Below the pieces are notes generated by a model. The model was not told the origin of the DNA and did no database searches. It saw nothing but the letters and a program-made list of their open reading frames with translations. Of a stretch of 15,953 nt of DNA, positions 1 to 6,822 are shown one piece after another. Position numbers and translations under genes: made by a program. The stretch comes from Brevundimonas sp. UBA7534. GTDB taxonomy: Bacteria; Pseudomonadota; Alphaproteobacteria; Caulobacterales; Caulobacteraceae. Every line of letters begins with the position of its first letter. Positions within the stretch are counted from its first letter, which is position 1. The stretch is from positions 1-15,953 of the forward strand of contig NZ_DLMO01000114.1 in the NCBI RefSeq assembly GCF_002479325.1, written 5' to 3'.

Positions 1-70
1 TAGCTCAGCTGGTTAGAGCGCCGGTTTGTGGAGCCGGAGGTCCTCAGTTCAAGCCTGAGAGGCGGTACCA
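1..70 (+). tRNA. tRNA-His (GTG anticodon), 5' end cut by window edge
   Basis: Cloverleaf from position 8 onward. The D stem is 3-6/16-19. The anticodon stem is 21-25/33-37, with loop 26-32 and anticodon GTG at 28-30. The T stem is 43-47/55-59, with loop TTCAAGC. The 3' acceptor strand is 60-66, the discriminator base is A67 and CCA (68-70) is encoded. GTG reads histidine CAC/CAU codons. The seven 5' acceptor bases lie outside the window. The discriminator is A where most bacterial tRNA-His genes have C. This matches the known alphaproteobacterial variant, which lacks the extra G-1 and is read by a divergent HisRS. The G-1 position itself is not visible here. Confidence 0.95.
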
Positions 71-137
71 TCGTCCGGCGCAAACGCCGGCGATACGAGG
101 GTTGAAGCCCGACCTTTCCGTTCCCAATTCCTGACGA

Positions 138-157
138 CGGCGCCTTCGCGCCGATTT
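138..157 (+). terminator. possible tRNA transcript terminator hairpin
   Basis: Six-base-pair stem CGGCGC (138-143) / GCGCCG (148-153) with a CTTC loop, followed by ATTT. A second hairpin, CCGGCG/CGCCGG (75-80/85-90, loop CAAA), sits just after the tRNA but has no T-run. One of the two may end or process the tRNA transcript. Both tails are weak. The rest of 71-180 holds no gene, only the Shine-Dalgarno AGGAG (169-173) of the next gene. Confidence 0.3.
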
Positions 158-180
158 CCCCCATCGACAGGAGAGCGCTG

Positions 181-1167
181 ATGAAGACGCGCACGCTGGG
201 CCGCGACGGCCCCGAGGTTTCCGCCATCGGCTTGGGCTGCATGGGCATGAGCGCCTTCTACGGCGGCTCGGACGAGGCGCAGTCGATCGCCGTCATCCAC
301 CGCGCCCTGGATCTGGGCGTGACCCTTCTGGACACCGCCGAGATGTACGGCCCGCACACCAACGAGGTGCTCGTCGGCAAGGCGCTGAAGGACCGCCGCG
401 ACCAGGCCTTCCTGGCGACCAAGTTCGGCATCAACTACAACCAGGACCGCAGCCGCCTGATGACCGACGGCAGCCCGGCCAATGTGCGCCGCGCCATAGA
501 CGGCAGCCTGAAGCGCCTCGGCGTCGATCATGTCGACCTTTACTATCTGCACCGCGTCGACCCCGACACGCCGATCGAGGACACGGTCGGGGCGATGGCC
601 GATCTGGTGACGGCGGGCAAGGTGCGCTTCCTGGGCCTGTCCGAGGCCGCGCCGGAGACGATCCGCAAGGCCCACGCGGTTCACCCGATCACGGCCTTGC
701 AGACCGAATACTCCCTGTGGAGCCGTGAGCCGGAAGACGACCTGTTCGCGCTGTGCCGCGAGCTGGGGATCGGCTTCGTGCCCTACAGCCCGCTGGGCCG
801 AGGCTTCCTGTCGGGCGACATCCGCTCGGTCGATGATCTGTCGCCAGACGACTTCCGCCGCAGCAATCCCCGCTTCATGGGCGAGAACTTCCAGAAGAAC
901 CTGGACCTGGTCGAGGCGGTCAAGACCATCGCCGCCGACAAGGGCGTCACGGCCGCGCAACTGGCCCTGGCCTGGGTCCTGGCGCAGGACTCGAACCTGG
1001 TCCCCATTCCGGGTACGCGCCGCATACCGACGCTTGAGCAGAACGTCGCTGCGGTCGATCTGTCGCTGACGCCCGAGGATAGGGCCCGCATCGAAGCCGT
1101 CTTCCCCAAGGATGCGGCGGCGGGCCATCGCTACGCCGAGGCGGCGCGCGCGGCCCTCAATCGCTGA
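181..1167 (+). CDS. aldo/keto reductase (328 aa)
   Basis: NAD(P)H-dependent oxidoreductase of the AKR superfamily, expected to fold as a cytosolic (beta/alpha)8 barrel and reduce aldehydes or ketones. The catalytic tetrad is visible: D51 and Y56 in LLDTAEMYG, K81 in LATKFG, and H124 in YYLHRVD. Near the C-terminus PIPGTRR (275-281) is the cofactor-phosphate-binding segment. The motifs LGCMGMSAFYG (19-29) and PYSPLGRGFLSG (201-212) resemble the YakC/AKR13-type and 'auxin-induced protein PCNT115-like' group, for which the physiological substrate is usually unknown. Length is normal. The start is supported by AGGAG at 169-173, seven bases upstream. It stands alone between the tRNA and a terminator, so it appears to be monocistronic. 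The substrate cannot be assigned from sequence. Confidence 0.95.
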   Translation: MKTRTLGRDGPEVSAIGLGCMGMSAFYGGSDEAQSIAVIHRALDLGVTLLDTAEMYGPHTNEVLVGKALKDRRDQAFLATKFGINYNQDRSRLMTDGSPANVRRAIDGSLKRLGVDHVDLYYLHRVDPDTPIEDTVGAMADLVTAGKVRFLGLSEAAPETIRKAHAVHPITALQTEYSLWSREPEDDLFALCRELGIGFVPYSPLGRGFLSGDIRSVDDLSPDDFRRSNPRFMGENFQKNLDLVEAVKTIAADKGVTAAQLALAWVLAQDSNLVPIPGTRRIPTLEQNVAAVDLSLTPEDRARIEAVFPKDAAAGHRYAEAARAALNR

Positions 1168-1186
1168 GCTGCGCGCTGGCGCATGA

Positions 1187-1221
1187 AAAAGGCCCGGTCG
1201 GATCGCTCCGGCCGGGCCTTT
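1187..1221. terminator. bidirectional intrinsic terminator between convergent genes
   Basis: A 13-bp stem, AAGGCCCGGTCGG (1189-1201) / CCGGCCGGGCCTT (1208-1220), with one G-T pair and a six-base loop. It is preceded by an A-run (1186-1190) and followed by TTT, so it has a tail in both directions. It lies 20 bp after the aldo/keto reductase stop and 20 bp past the stop of the opposing DUF2147 gene, and can serve both. Confidence 0.8.
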
Positions 1222-1241
1222 CGTCTGTCGAGGGCGTGGGA

Positions 1242-1664
1242 CTACTGGATGCGGGTCCAGGTCTGGGTCTTGCAAAGCGGTGCGACGATGCAGCCCCGCA
1301 GGCGCAGGGTGTTGTCGTTCTGCATGGTGATGGTGCCGCGATAGGTGCCGCCGTCGGCCGGATTATAGACCGAGCCGCCGCGCCATTCGGTCGGGCCGCC
1401 GGTGAAGCCGGTCAGCATGGGCAGGTTGCGCAGGGTGCGGCCGCGCAGTTCGGCGTTGCGGTTATGCTCGTCGCGGACATTGGCGTCGCGGCGGATGTGA
1501 TCCGACGTCACCAGGGTGCCGCACAGCGCCTGGCCGCAGCGCGCGATGCGGACCTGACCGCCGTTTGTCGGCGTTTGCCACAGGCCGGTCGGGTCGGCCG
1601 CCAGGGCCGGGGAGGCGAGGGCGGCCGCCACGGTGGCGGCGGCCATCAGGATCTTGATCTTCAT
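1242..1664 (-). CDS. DUF2147 family secreted protein (140 aa)
   Basis: Small exported protein. An N-terminal signal peptide has KIK at the n-region, a hydrophobic core at residues 5-20 and a likely cleavage ALA|A after residue 22. The mature part begins with DPTGLWQTP and shows the DUF2147 pattern of a 'GxW' start, a CGxxLCG pair (C43, C48), a central GGxVYNPxDGxTYRG segment (96-110) and a C-terminal LRLRGC (C125). The two Cys pairs (43/48 and 125/131) suggest disulfides in the periplasm. Members are beta-rich and of unknown molecular function. A Shine-Dalgarno-like AAGGGA lies about seven bases upstream on the minus strand. It follows ligA on the same strand after a 126-nt gap, and could be read from its own promoter or through from ligA. 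Confidence 0.9.
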   Translation of the reverse strand: MKIKILMAAATVAAALASPALAADPTGLWQTPTNGGQVRIARCGQALCGTLVTSDHIRRDANVRDEHNRNAELRGRTLRNLPMLTGFTGGPTEWRGGSVYNPADGGTYRGTITMQNDNTLRLRGCIVAPLCKTQTWTRIQ

Positions 1665-1790
1665 GGTCGTTCCCTTCGTTCGGGACGGCTTCGGCCGGCC
1701 CGTTGAACAACAGGGTGATCCCGCTTTCGGTTCAAAACAAGGCCCAATGCGGCGCCGATCTCCAACGAAAACCGGACGTTAGGTCAAGTT

Positions 1791-4118
1791 TCAGCCGCCG
1801 ATCAGCGCCAGCCACTCGTCCTCGGTCAGCACCTGCACGCCGTGCTTTTCGGCGTCCTTCAGCTTGGACCCCGCTCCGGGCCCGGCCACCACATAGTCGG
1901 TCTTCCTGGACACAGAGCCGGAGACCTTGGCGCCCAGGCTTTCGGCCCGCGCCTTGGCCTCGTCGCGGGTGAAGCGTTCCAGCGAGCCGGTGAACACCAC
2001 CGTCTTGCCTGCGACGGGGGTGTCGGCCTGGGGGCGTTCCACGTCGACGATGCGGGTCAGTTCCGCCTCCAGCGCCGAGACGACCTCCAGATTGTGCGGT
2101 TCGTGGAAGAAGTGGGCCAGGGCCAGGGCCGCGACGGGACCGACCCCGGCGACGCCCCCGATCTGGTTCAGCATCTCCGAGGGGGCCTCCTCGCGCGCCA
2201 CGCGGGCCAGTTCGACCAGGCCGGCCCAGTCGTCGGTCAGGGCGGCCAGGGACCGCCGGGCGGGGGCGGCCATGCCCGGAAAGGCCTGGCTGATCTTCAT
2301 GTCCATCGTCGCCTCGGGCCAGGGATCGGCGGCCGGCGGCCTCGCCTCGGCCATCAGCGCCAGGACCCGCGGCGAGATCGCGTGGGCGCCGGCCAGCGCG
2401 ACCCAGGCGGCCGAGGGGATGCCGGCGGCGGCCTGCAGGCACGCGGCCTTCAGCGCCGTCCAGCTTTCGAAGGCGCGGGCCAGGACCAGGGACGTCTGTT
2501 CGCCGATCTCGCGCACGCCCAGGCCGAACAGGAAGCGGTCCAGGCTGATGACCCGCCGCGCCTCGATGCCGGCGACCAGGTTGCGGATGCTGGTCTCGCC
2601 ATAGCCGTCGTCCTGGGCCAGTTCGGCCAGCTTGCCCTCGTCGCGCGCCAGGCGGAAGATGTCGGCGGGCTCCTTGATCCAGCCCCGCCCGTGGAAGGCG
2701 ACCAGCTGCTTTTCGCCCAGGCCTTCGATGTCGAAGGCGCGGCGGCCGACAAAATGCTTCAGGCGTTCGACGATCTGGGCGTCGCAGATCAGGCCGCCGG
2801 TGCAGCGCCGCTTGACCTCGTCGCCCTCGCGCACCGCCTCGGATCCGCATACGGGGCACCGGTCAGGAAAGACGTAGGGAACCGCATCGGCCGGGCGCAG
2901 GTCGGGCACGACCCCCAGGATCTGCGGGATCACGTCGCCGGCGCGCTGCAGGCGCACGGTGTCGCCGATGCGAACGTCCAGCCGCGCGATTTCGTCCTCG
3001 TTGTGCAGGGTGGCGTTCCGGACCACCACGCCGCCGACCGTCACAGGATGCAGGCGCGCCACCGGCGTCAGCGAGCCGGTGCGCCCCACCTGGATGTCGA
3101 TGTTCTCCAGCACCGTCGTCGCCTGCTGGGCCGGGAACTTGTGCGCGATGGCCCAGCGCGGGCTGCGGGCGACAAAGCCCAGGCGGCGCTGCCAGTCCAG
3201 CCGGTCGACCTTGTAGACCACGCCGTCGATGTCATAGCCGAGGGCGGCGCGATCCCGCTCCAGTTCGCGATAGACCGCCAGCAGGCCTTCGGCGCCCTCC
3301 ACCCTGCGCGAACGGTCGTTGACCGGAAAGCCCCAGGACTTCAGCGCCCGCAGCGCATCCCACTGGGTCTCGGCGAAGTCGCTGGAATGTTCGCCCCAGG
3401 CGTAGGCGAAGAAGGCCAGCGGGCGCCCGGCCGTGATGGCGGCGTCCTTCTGGCGCAGGGAGCCGGCGGCGAAGTTGCGCGGATTGGCGTAGGTGCGGCG
3501 CCCTTCGGCCTCGGCCGCGGCGTTGAAGGCGGCGAAGGCGTCGTTGGGGGCATAGACCTCGCCGCGGACCTCGATCCGGTCGGGCCAGTCGTCGCCCCCC
3601 AGCGACGGGCGCACGTCGGCGATGGTCTTCAGATTGGCGGTGACATCCTCGCCCGTGCGGCCGTCGCCCCGGGTGGCGCCCAGGACCAGCCGGCCGTCGA
3701 CATACAGCAGATTGGCGGACAGACCGTCGATCTTGGGTTCGGCGACGAAGGCGATGGGTTCGTCGGCCGGCAGCTTCAGGAACCGCGTGATCCGGGCCAC
3801 GAAGTCGCGCACCTCGCCCTCGTCGAACGCATTGTCCAGCGACAGCATGGGCACGCCGTGGCGCACCTCGGCGAACTGGCTGGAAGCGGCGCTGCCGACC
3901 TTGTTCGACGGCGAGTCCGGGCGCATCAGGTCGGGAAAGCGCGTCTCGATGGCCGTGTTTCGCTGGCGCAGGGCGTCGTAGTCGGCGTCGGAAATCTCGG
4001 GCGCGGCCTCGCCGTAGAGGGCGTCGTGCCGTGCGATCTCGGCCGCCAGCCGCGCCAGTTCGATTTCGGCCTCCTGCGGCGACAGGTCTTCGACGGGAAC
4101 GGGAGGATTCGCGGCCAT
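1791..4118 (-). CDS. ligA: NAD+-dependent DNA ligase LigA (775 aa)
   Basis: Seals nicks during replication and repair, using NAD+ to form a ligase-AMP intermediate. Domain order: NAD-binding domain Ia (about 10-75), with YD and SPSNKVG; adenylation domain with nucleophile K129 in KIDG, RGEVY (185-189) and HKFPA (326-330); OB fold (about 335-415); four-Cys zinc finger C421, C424, C439, C445; helix-hairpin-helix domain (about 450-690); and C-terminal BRCT (about 700-775, with VVFTGSL and KTDYVV). It is about 100 residues longer than the E. coli enzyme. Most of the extra length is a roughly 75-residue segment near 565-640, within the HhH region. The ATG at 4118 is preferred because AAGGA sits eight bases upstream. 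A GTG at 4133 would add five residues and has no such site. It is divergent from the M28 peptidase gene. Confidence 0.97.
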   Translation of the reverse strand: MAANPPVPVEDLSPQEAEIELARLAAEIARHDALYGEAAPEISDADYDALRQRNTAIETRFPDLMRPDSPSNKVGSAASSQFAEVRHGVPMLSLDNAFDEGEVRDFVARITRFLKLPADEPIAFVAEPKIDGLSANLLYVDGRLVLGATRGDGRTGEDVTANLKTIADVRPSLGGDDWPDRIEVRGEVYAPNDAFAAFNAAAEAEGRRTYANPRNFAAGSLRQKDAAITAGRPLAFFAYAWGEHSSDFAETQWDALRALKSWGFPVNDRSRRVEGAEGLLAVYRELERDRAALGYDIDGVVYKVDRLDWQRRLGFVARSPRWAIAHKFPAQQATTVLENIDIQVGRTGSLTPVARLHPVTVGGVVVRNATLHNEDEIARLDVRIGDTVRLQRAGDVIPQILGVVPDLRPADAVPYVFPDRCPVCGSEAVREGDEVKRRCTGGLICDAQIVERLKHFVGRRAFDIEGLGEKQLVAFHGRGWIKEPADIFRLARDEGKLAELAQDDGYGETSIRNLVAGIEARRVISLDRFLFGLGVREIGEQTSLVLARAFESWTALKAACLQAAAGIPSAAWVALAGAHAISPRVLALMAEARPPAADPWPEATMDMKISQAFPGMAAPARRSLAALTDDWAGLVELARVAREEAPSEMLNQIGGVAGVGPVAALALAHFFHEPHNLEVVSALEAELTRIVDVERPQADTPVAGKTVVFTGSLERFTRDEAKARAESLGAKVSGSVSRKTDYVVAGPGAGSKLKDAEKHGVQVLTEDEWLALIGG

Positions 4119-4180
4119 CCGCTTCCTTACCACCCCCGCGCAGGGCGTGAAGGCCGCGCGCAGGATGACGGATCCTTATG

Positions 4181-4209
4181 CTGACGCCGCGCGAAGGCGG
4201 CGCTAGGCT
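4181..4209 (+). promoter_or_regulatory. candidate sigma-73-type promoter for the M28 peptidase operon
   Basis: CTGACGC (4181-4187) matches six of seven bases of the Caulobacter housekeeping -35 element TTGACGS. It is followed by 14 nt and then GCTAGGCT (4202-4209), which keeps the GCTA core of the GCTANAWC -10 element. The spacing fits the known 10-14 nt range. Transcription would begin near 4215, about 20 nt before the ATG at 4235, leaving room for the TGGAGA ribosome-binding site (4225-4230). This is a motif match only. Confidence 0.4.
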
Positions 4210-4234
4210 GTATTTCGGCAATCCTGGAGACCGC

Positions 4235-5203
4235 ATGACCGCCTCGACCCTTCGCGCCCTGCTGCTGGCGACCGCCGCCCTGTCGCTGGCCGCCTGCGTG
4301 CCGCCGAACGCCGGCCGGCCCGCGCCGGTCGAAACGGCGACGGCGGCCCCCGTCGCCGATCCGCAGCTGCTGGAAGACGTCCGCATCCTGTCGGCCGACG
4401 ACATGGAAGGACGCGACACCGGTTCGGCGGGCGGAGAGAAGGCGCGCGCCTACATCGTCTCGCGGCTGGATGCGATGGGCGTGGCGCCCGCCTCGTTCGG
4501 ACGGCTTCAGCCGTTCGAGGGCCAGGGGCATACGCGCGAGGGCGCCCGGACGTTCAACGGCGTGAACATCGTCGGCCTGATCCCCGGCGCGCGCGTGGCC
4601 GACCGCTACATCGTCGTGACCGCCCACTACGACCACGTCGGCGTCAACGACGGCCAGATCTACAACGGCGCGGACGACAACGCCTCGGGCGTGGCGACCC
4701 TGCTGGCGCTGGCCGCGGCGCTGAAGGCCCAGGCGCCGGATCACAGCGTGCTCCTGGTCGCGCTGGACGGAGAGGAGCGGGGCCTGCTGGGCGCCAAGGC
4801 GTTCGTGTCCTCGCCTCCCGTTCCCCTGTCGGCCATCGCCCTGAACCTGAACTTCGACATGATCGCGCGGGCCGAGACAGACGGCCATCTGTGGGTGACG
4901 GGCACCTATCAGCATCCCGCCTTGCGACCGATCCTCGAGGCCCTGCCGGCCCAGGGCGCGGTGTCGCTGGCCTTCGGCAAGGACACGCCGCAGGACGAAG
5001 GCGAGAACAACTGGGTCGACGCCTCCGATCACGGCGCCTTCCACGCGGCGGGCGTGCCCTTCCTTTATCTGGGGGTCGACTATCACCCCGACTATCACCG
5101 CCCCAGCGACGATTTCGAGCGGATCACGCCGTCGGTCTTCGCCGGGTCCGCCACCCTGGCGATCGAATCGTTTCGCGCGCTCGATCGGTCGCTGGACCAA
5201 TGA
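4235..5203 (+). CDS. M28-family metallopeptidase lipoprotein (322 aa)
   Basis: Predicted exported zinc aminopeptidase-type hydrolase anchored by lipid. The signal peptide ends in a lipobox LAAC, with C21 as the modified residue; Val at +2 is compatible with outer-membrane sorting. The two-zinc peptidase site is complete: H131 (TAHYDH), bridging D148 (GADDNASG), general base E180 and ligand E181 (DGEERG), D208 (NFDMI) and H288 (DYHRPSDD). Family members remove N-terminal residues from peptides. The substrate here is unknown. The ATG at 4235 is chosen over an in-frame ATG at 4178 because it begins the signal peptide and has TGGAGA upstream; the longer form would bury the signal behind a polar 19-residue extension. 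The stop overlaps the next start (ATGA), so the two genes are probably translated together. Confidence 0.93.
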   Translation: MTASTLRALLLATAALSLAACVPPNAGRPAPVETATAAPVADPQLLEDVRILSADDMEGRDTGSAGGEKARAYIVSRLDAMGVAPASFGRLQPFEGQGHTREGARTFNGVNIVGLIPGARVADRYIVVTAHYDHVGVNDGQIYNGADDNASGVATLLALAAALKAQAPDHSVLLVALDGEERGLLGAKAFVSSPPVPLSAIALNLNFDMIARAETDGHLWVTGTYQHPALRPILEALPAQGAVSLAFGKDTPQDEGENNWVDASDHGAFHAAGVPFLYLGVDYHPDYHRPSDDFERITPSVFAGSATLAIESFRALDRSLDQ

Positions 5204-5697
5204 GGCGTCTGGCTCTGCTCGCCGCCGCCTGTGCGACCTTGGCGTCCTGCGAACGGTCCGCCGCTCCGTCGCATGAGACCGCAGGAGGCGAGGCGTTCAG
5301 GCACGCGCTGAGCGAGGACGTCTCCGGCGAATACCGTCCGCTGGCGGCGGTCCAGATCGAGGGCGTCGCGCTGGAAAGCGTCTTCATCGGCCAGCCGTCG
5401 GCGCTGGAGGCCTGGGAGCAGGGGCGGGGCGGATCCGCGCCGGTCGTGGTGTCCCTCAGGACGCGTGAGGGCGTGATCCAGGTCGGTCCTGACTCCTATC
5501 AGATCACCGATCAGGCCATCCGTTTTCGGGGCCTGGGAGGCGGCGGCGTGACCGTGACCCTGACCGGTCGGCTGGATCAGGGCGCCCTTGCCACCGCCCG
5601 CCGAAATCTGGGCGACCAGACGCCGGTGATCCAGGGCGCGCTGTCGATCGGCGGCAAATCCGCCCCGGTGCGGCTGACCCTGTGGGGCGGCGATTAG
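5200..5697 (+). CDS. small lipoprotein of unknown function (165 aa)
   Basis: I do not recognise this family. The N-terminus MRRLALLAAACATLASC is a lipoprotein signal with lipobox LASC and lipidated C17. The mature part (about 148 residues) starts with a polar linker and continues with alternating hydrophobic and polar stretches, e.g. VVVSLRTREGVIQVG and VTVTLTGRL, that suggest a beta-rich fold. There are no further Cys residues and no recognised catalytic motif. The start codon overlaps the stop of the M28 peptidase gene (ATGA, 5200-5203), which implies translational coupling and a related site of action in the envelope. Its TAG stop (5695-5697) interlocks with the stop of the opposing small gene. 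A chaperone, inhibitor or accessory partner of the peptidase is possible but unsupported. Confidence 0.8.
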   Translation: MRRLALLAAACATLASCERSAAPSHETAGGEAFRHALSEDVSGEYRPLAAVQIEGVALESVFIGQPSALEAWEQGRGGSAPVVVSLRTREGVIQVGPDSYQITDQAIRFRGLGGGGVTVTLTGRLDQGALATARRNLGDQTPVIQGALSIGGKSAPVRLTLWGGD

Positions 5698-5825
5698 GCG
5701 GTCAGCCAGCGGGCCAGCAGAAAGGCCCCGGCGGCGACCAGAAGCCAGATAACCGCGCCGAGGGCGATGAACAGCGCGGTCCGGTGACGCGACCAGTATC
5801 CAAGTTGGCGGGAAGGGCGTGGCAT
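5694..5825 (-). CDS. 43-residue single-pass membrane protein (unrecognised)
   Basis: Short open frame on the minus strand: ATG at 5825-5823 to TAA at 5696-5694. The N-terminus is basic (MPRPSRQLGYWSRHRTA). A clear hydrophobic helix follows at about residues 17-40 (ALFIALGAVIWLLVAAGAFL), then the short end RWLTA. The positive-inside rule predicts a cytoplasmic N-terminus. The stop overlaps the opposing lipoprotein's stop by three bases, so the genes meet tail to tail with no spacer. No Shine-Dalgarno is evident, but a promoter-like pair ends eight bases before the ATG, which fits leaderless translation, common in Caulobacter relatives. Coding status rests on the TM segment, promoter spacing and tight packing. 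I do not recognise the family. Confidence 0.6.
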   Translation of the reverse strand: MPRPSRQLGYWSRHRTALFIALGAVIWLLVAAGAFLLARWLTA

Positions 5826-5833
5826 TACAATCT

Positions 5834-5862
5834 AAAGTAGCATAGGCCTTCTCGATGGCCAA
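5834..5862 (-). promoter_or_regulatory. candidate promoter for the 43-residue membrane protein
   Basis: Read on the minus strand, TTGGCCA (5862-5856) is followed by 14 nt and GCTACTTT (5841-5834). Compared with the Caulobacter sigma-73 consensus TTGACGS-N10-14-GCTANAWC, the -35 keeps TTG and C, and the -10 keeps GCTA plus a W. Initiation five to eight bases on would place the transcript start at or next to the ATG at 5825, giving a leaderless message. Confidence 0.35.
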
Positions 5863-6099
5863 GCGTCTGTCACCGGCGCGGCGGGCTATGTGACGCTTGC
5901 GCCGTTATCGGACGGATCTTTGCAAAACCGCCCCCAAACCTGCGCAAAACCTCCGGCTAAGTTTCACGGATAGGCGCAAGCGCCGTCACGTGCGCTGACT
6001 ATTGATCCGGCCTGGGCAGGAGGGGCGATGCGTCGTCACGGTCGGGCATGAGCCCGGCTGTCCCCTGTCATAGCTCTTTAGATCAGACACGGTGGACTG
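5863..6099 (+). promoter_or_regulatory. non-coding upstream region of the surface lipoprotein gene
   Basis: Between the 43-residue gene and the lipoprotein start there are 274 nt with no convincing full gene. The stretch contains a CTGTCAC (5867-5873) and a CTGTCAT (6065-6071), both perfect PhoB-type half-sites. The second is directly preceded by CTGTCCC (6058-6064). It also contains a near-repeat of TGCAAAACC and TGCGCAAAACC (5921-5951), a GCTAAGTT -10-like element (5956-5963), and a 7-codon ORF with a perfect Shine-Dalgarno (6018-6051). The stem CGGGC/GCCCG (6043-6047/6052-6056) overlaps that ORF's stop. No canonical two-half Pho box (CTGTCAT-N4-CTGTCAY) is complete. Regulation by phosphate is therefore a hypothesis drawn from the gene context. 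Confidence 0.35.
6028..6051 (+). other. seven-codon upstream ORF with perfect Shine-Dalgarno
   Basis: AGGAGG at 6018-6023 is the best ribosome-binding sequence in the window. It lies four bases before ATG (6028-6030), which opens a seven-codon frame (MRRHGRA) closed by TGA at 6049-6051, 48 nt before the next gene. It is in the same frame as the downstream lipoprotein but cannot extend it because of the stop. It could be a leader peptide, a relic of an earlier start, or chance. Confidence 0.25.
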
Positions 6100-6207
6100 A
6101 TGATGACCGGCCAACACATGAAATCCCTGCTCGTGGTCGCCGCCAGCGCCCTCGCGCTCGCCGCCTGCGGCTCGGCGGAAGTGGCCTCGCCGGGCGAAGG
6201 CGACTTT

Positions 6208-6237
6208 GGCGGCGGCGGTGGTGGCGGCGGCGGCGGT
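6208..6237 (+). repeat. GGC/GGT codon tract encoding ten glycines
   Basis: Ten GGY codons in a row (7 GGC, 3 GGT) directly after DF and before PTTPPPG in the surface lipoprotein. The tract encodes a flexible tether between the lipid anchor and the folded domain. Three-base repeats can change copy number by slippage without shifting frame, so tether length may vary between strains. Confidence 0.85.
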
Positions 6238-6822
6238 CCGACCACCCCGCCTCCGGGCACGCCTGCGGCCGATTGCCCGACGGGCCTGGCCAATGTCGGC
6301 ACCATCGCCAACAACAGCCTTCGCGTCTGCCAACTGCCCCAGCAGATCATCGGCAACCTGACCTTGGCCGTCCGCGCCGGCACCATCTATTCGATCACCG
6401 GCCGCACCGAAGTCGGCACCGACCGCGGCGTCGACCCCGCCTCGACCACCGGCAGCCAGGGCATCCTGACGATCGAGCCGGGCGTGCGCGTGTTCGCCTC
6501 GGGCGGCGGCGACTATCTGTTGGTCAACCGCGGCTCGCAGATCTTCGCCGAAGGGACGGCGACCAACCCGATCATCTTCACCAGCCGCCAGAATGTCGAA
6601 GGCTCGACCACCGAAGGCTCGCAAGGCCAGTGGGGCGGCATCGTCATCGCCGGCCGCGCGCCGCAGGCCAACTGCCAGCTGAGCGCGCCGGTCACCTGCA
6701 CCGGCCAGGTCGAGGGCACCAACGCCTTCTACGGCGGCAATACCCCGGCCGACAACTCGGGCCGTCTGCGCTACGTCCAGATCAAGTACTCGGGCTTCGA
6801 GATCTCGACCGGCAACGAACTG

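Noticed and set aside
49..1275. Long minus-strand frame opposite the aldo/keto reductase and tRNA
   Set aside because: It runs across the tRNA and the terminator, and the product is Arg/Gly/Asp-rich with no domain. The plus-strand reductase has its full catalytic tetrad.
1665..1790. Search for a terminator or promoter between ligA and the DUF2147 gene
   Set aside because: Only an imperfect CCCTGTTG/CAACGGG stem (near 1696-1712) and no convincing -35/-10 pair were found, so nothing is annotated there.
4119..4133. GTG start five codons upstream for ligA
   Set aside because: The AAGGA ribosome-binding site lies within this extension and is ideally spaced for the ATG at 4118.
1842..4184. Long plus-strand frame opposite ligA (780 codons)
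   Set aside because: It mirrors the ligA codons. Its product is low-complexity, rich in Gly, Ala, Arg, Gln and Asp, with no domain. Such antisense frames are common in GC-rich genomes where stop codons are rare.
4178..4234. Upstream in-frame start for the M28 peptidase
   Set aside because: It would put 19 polar residues before the lipoprotein signal and would start upstream of the candidate promoter's -35 element.
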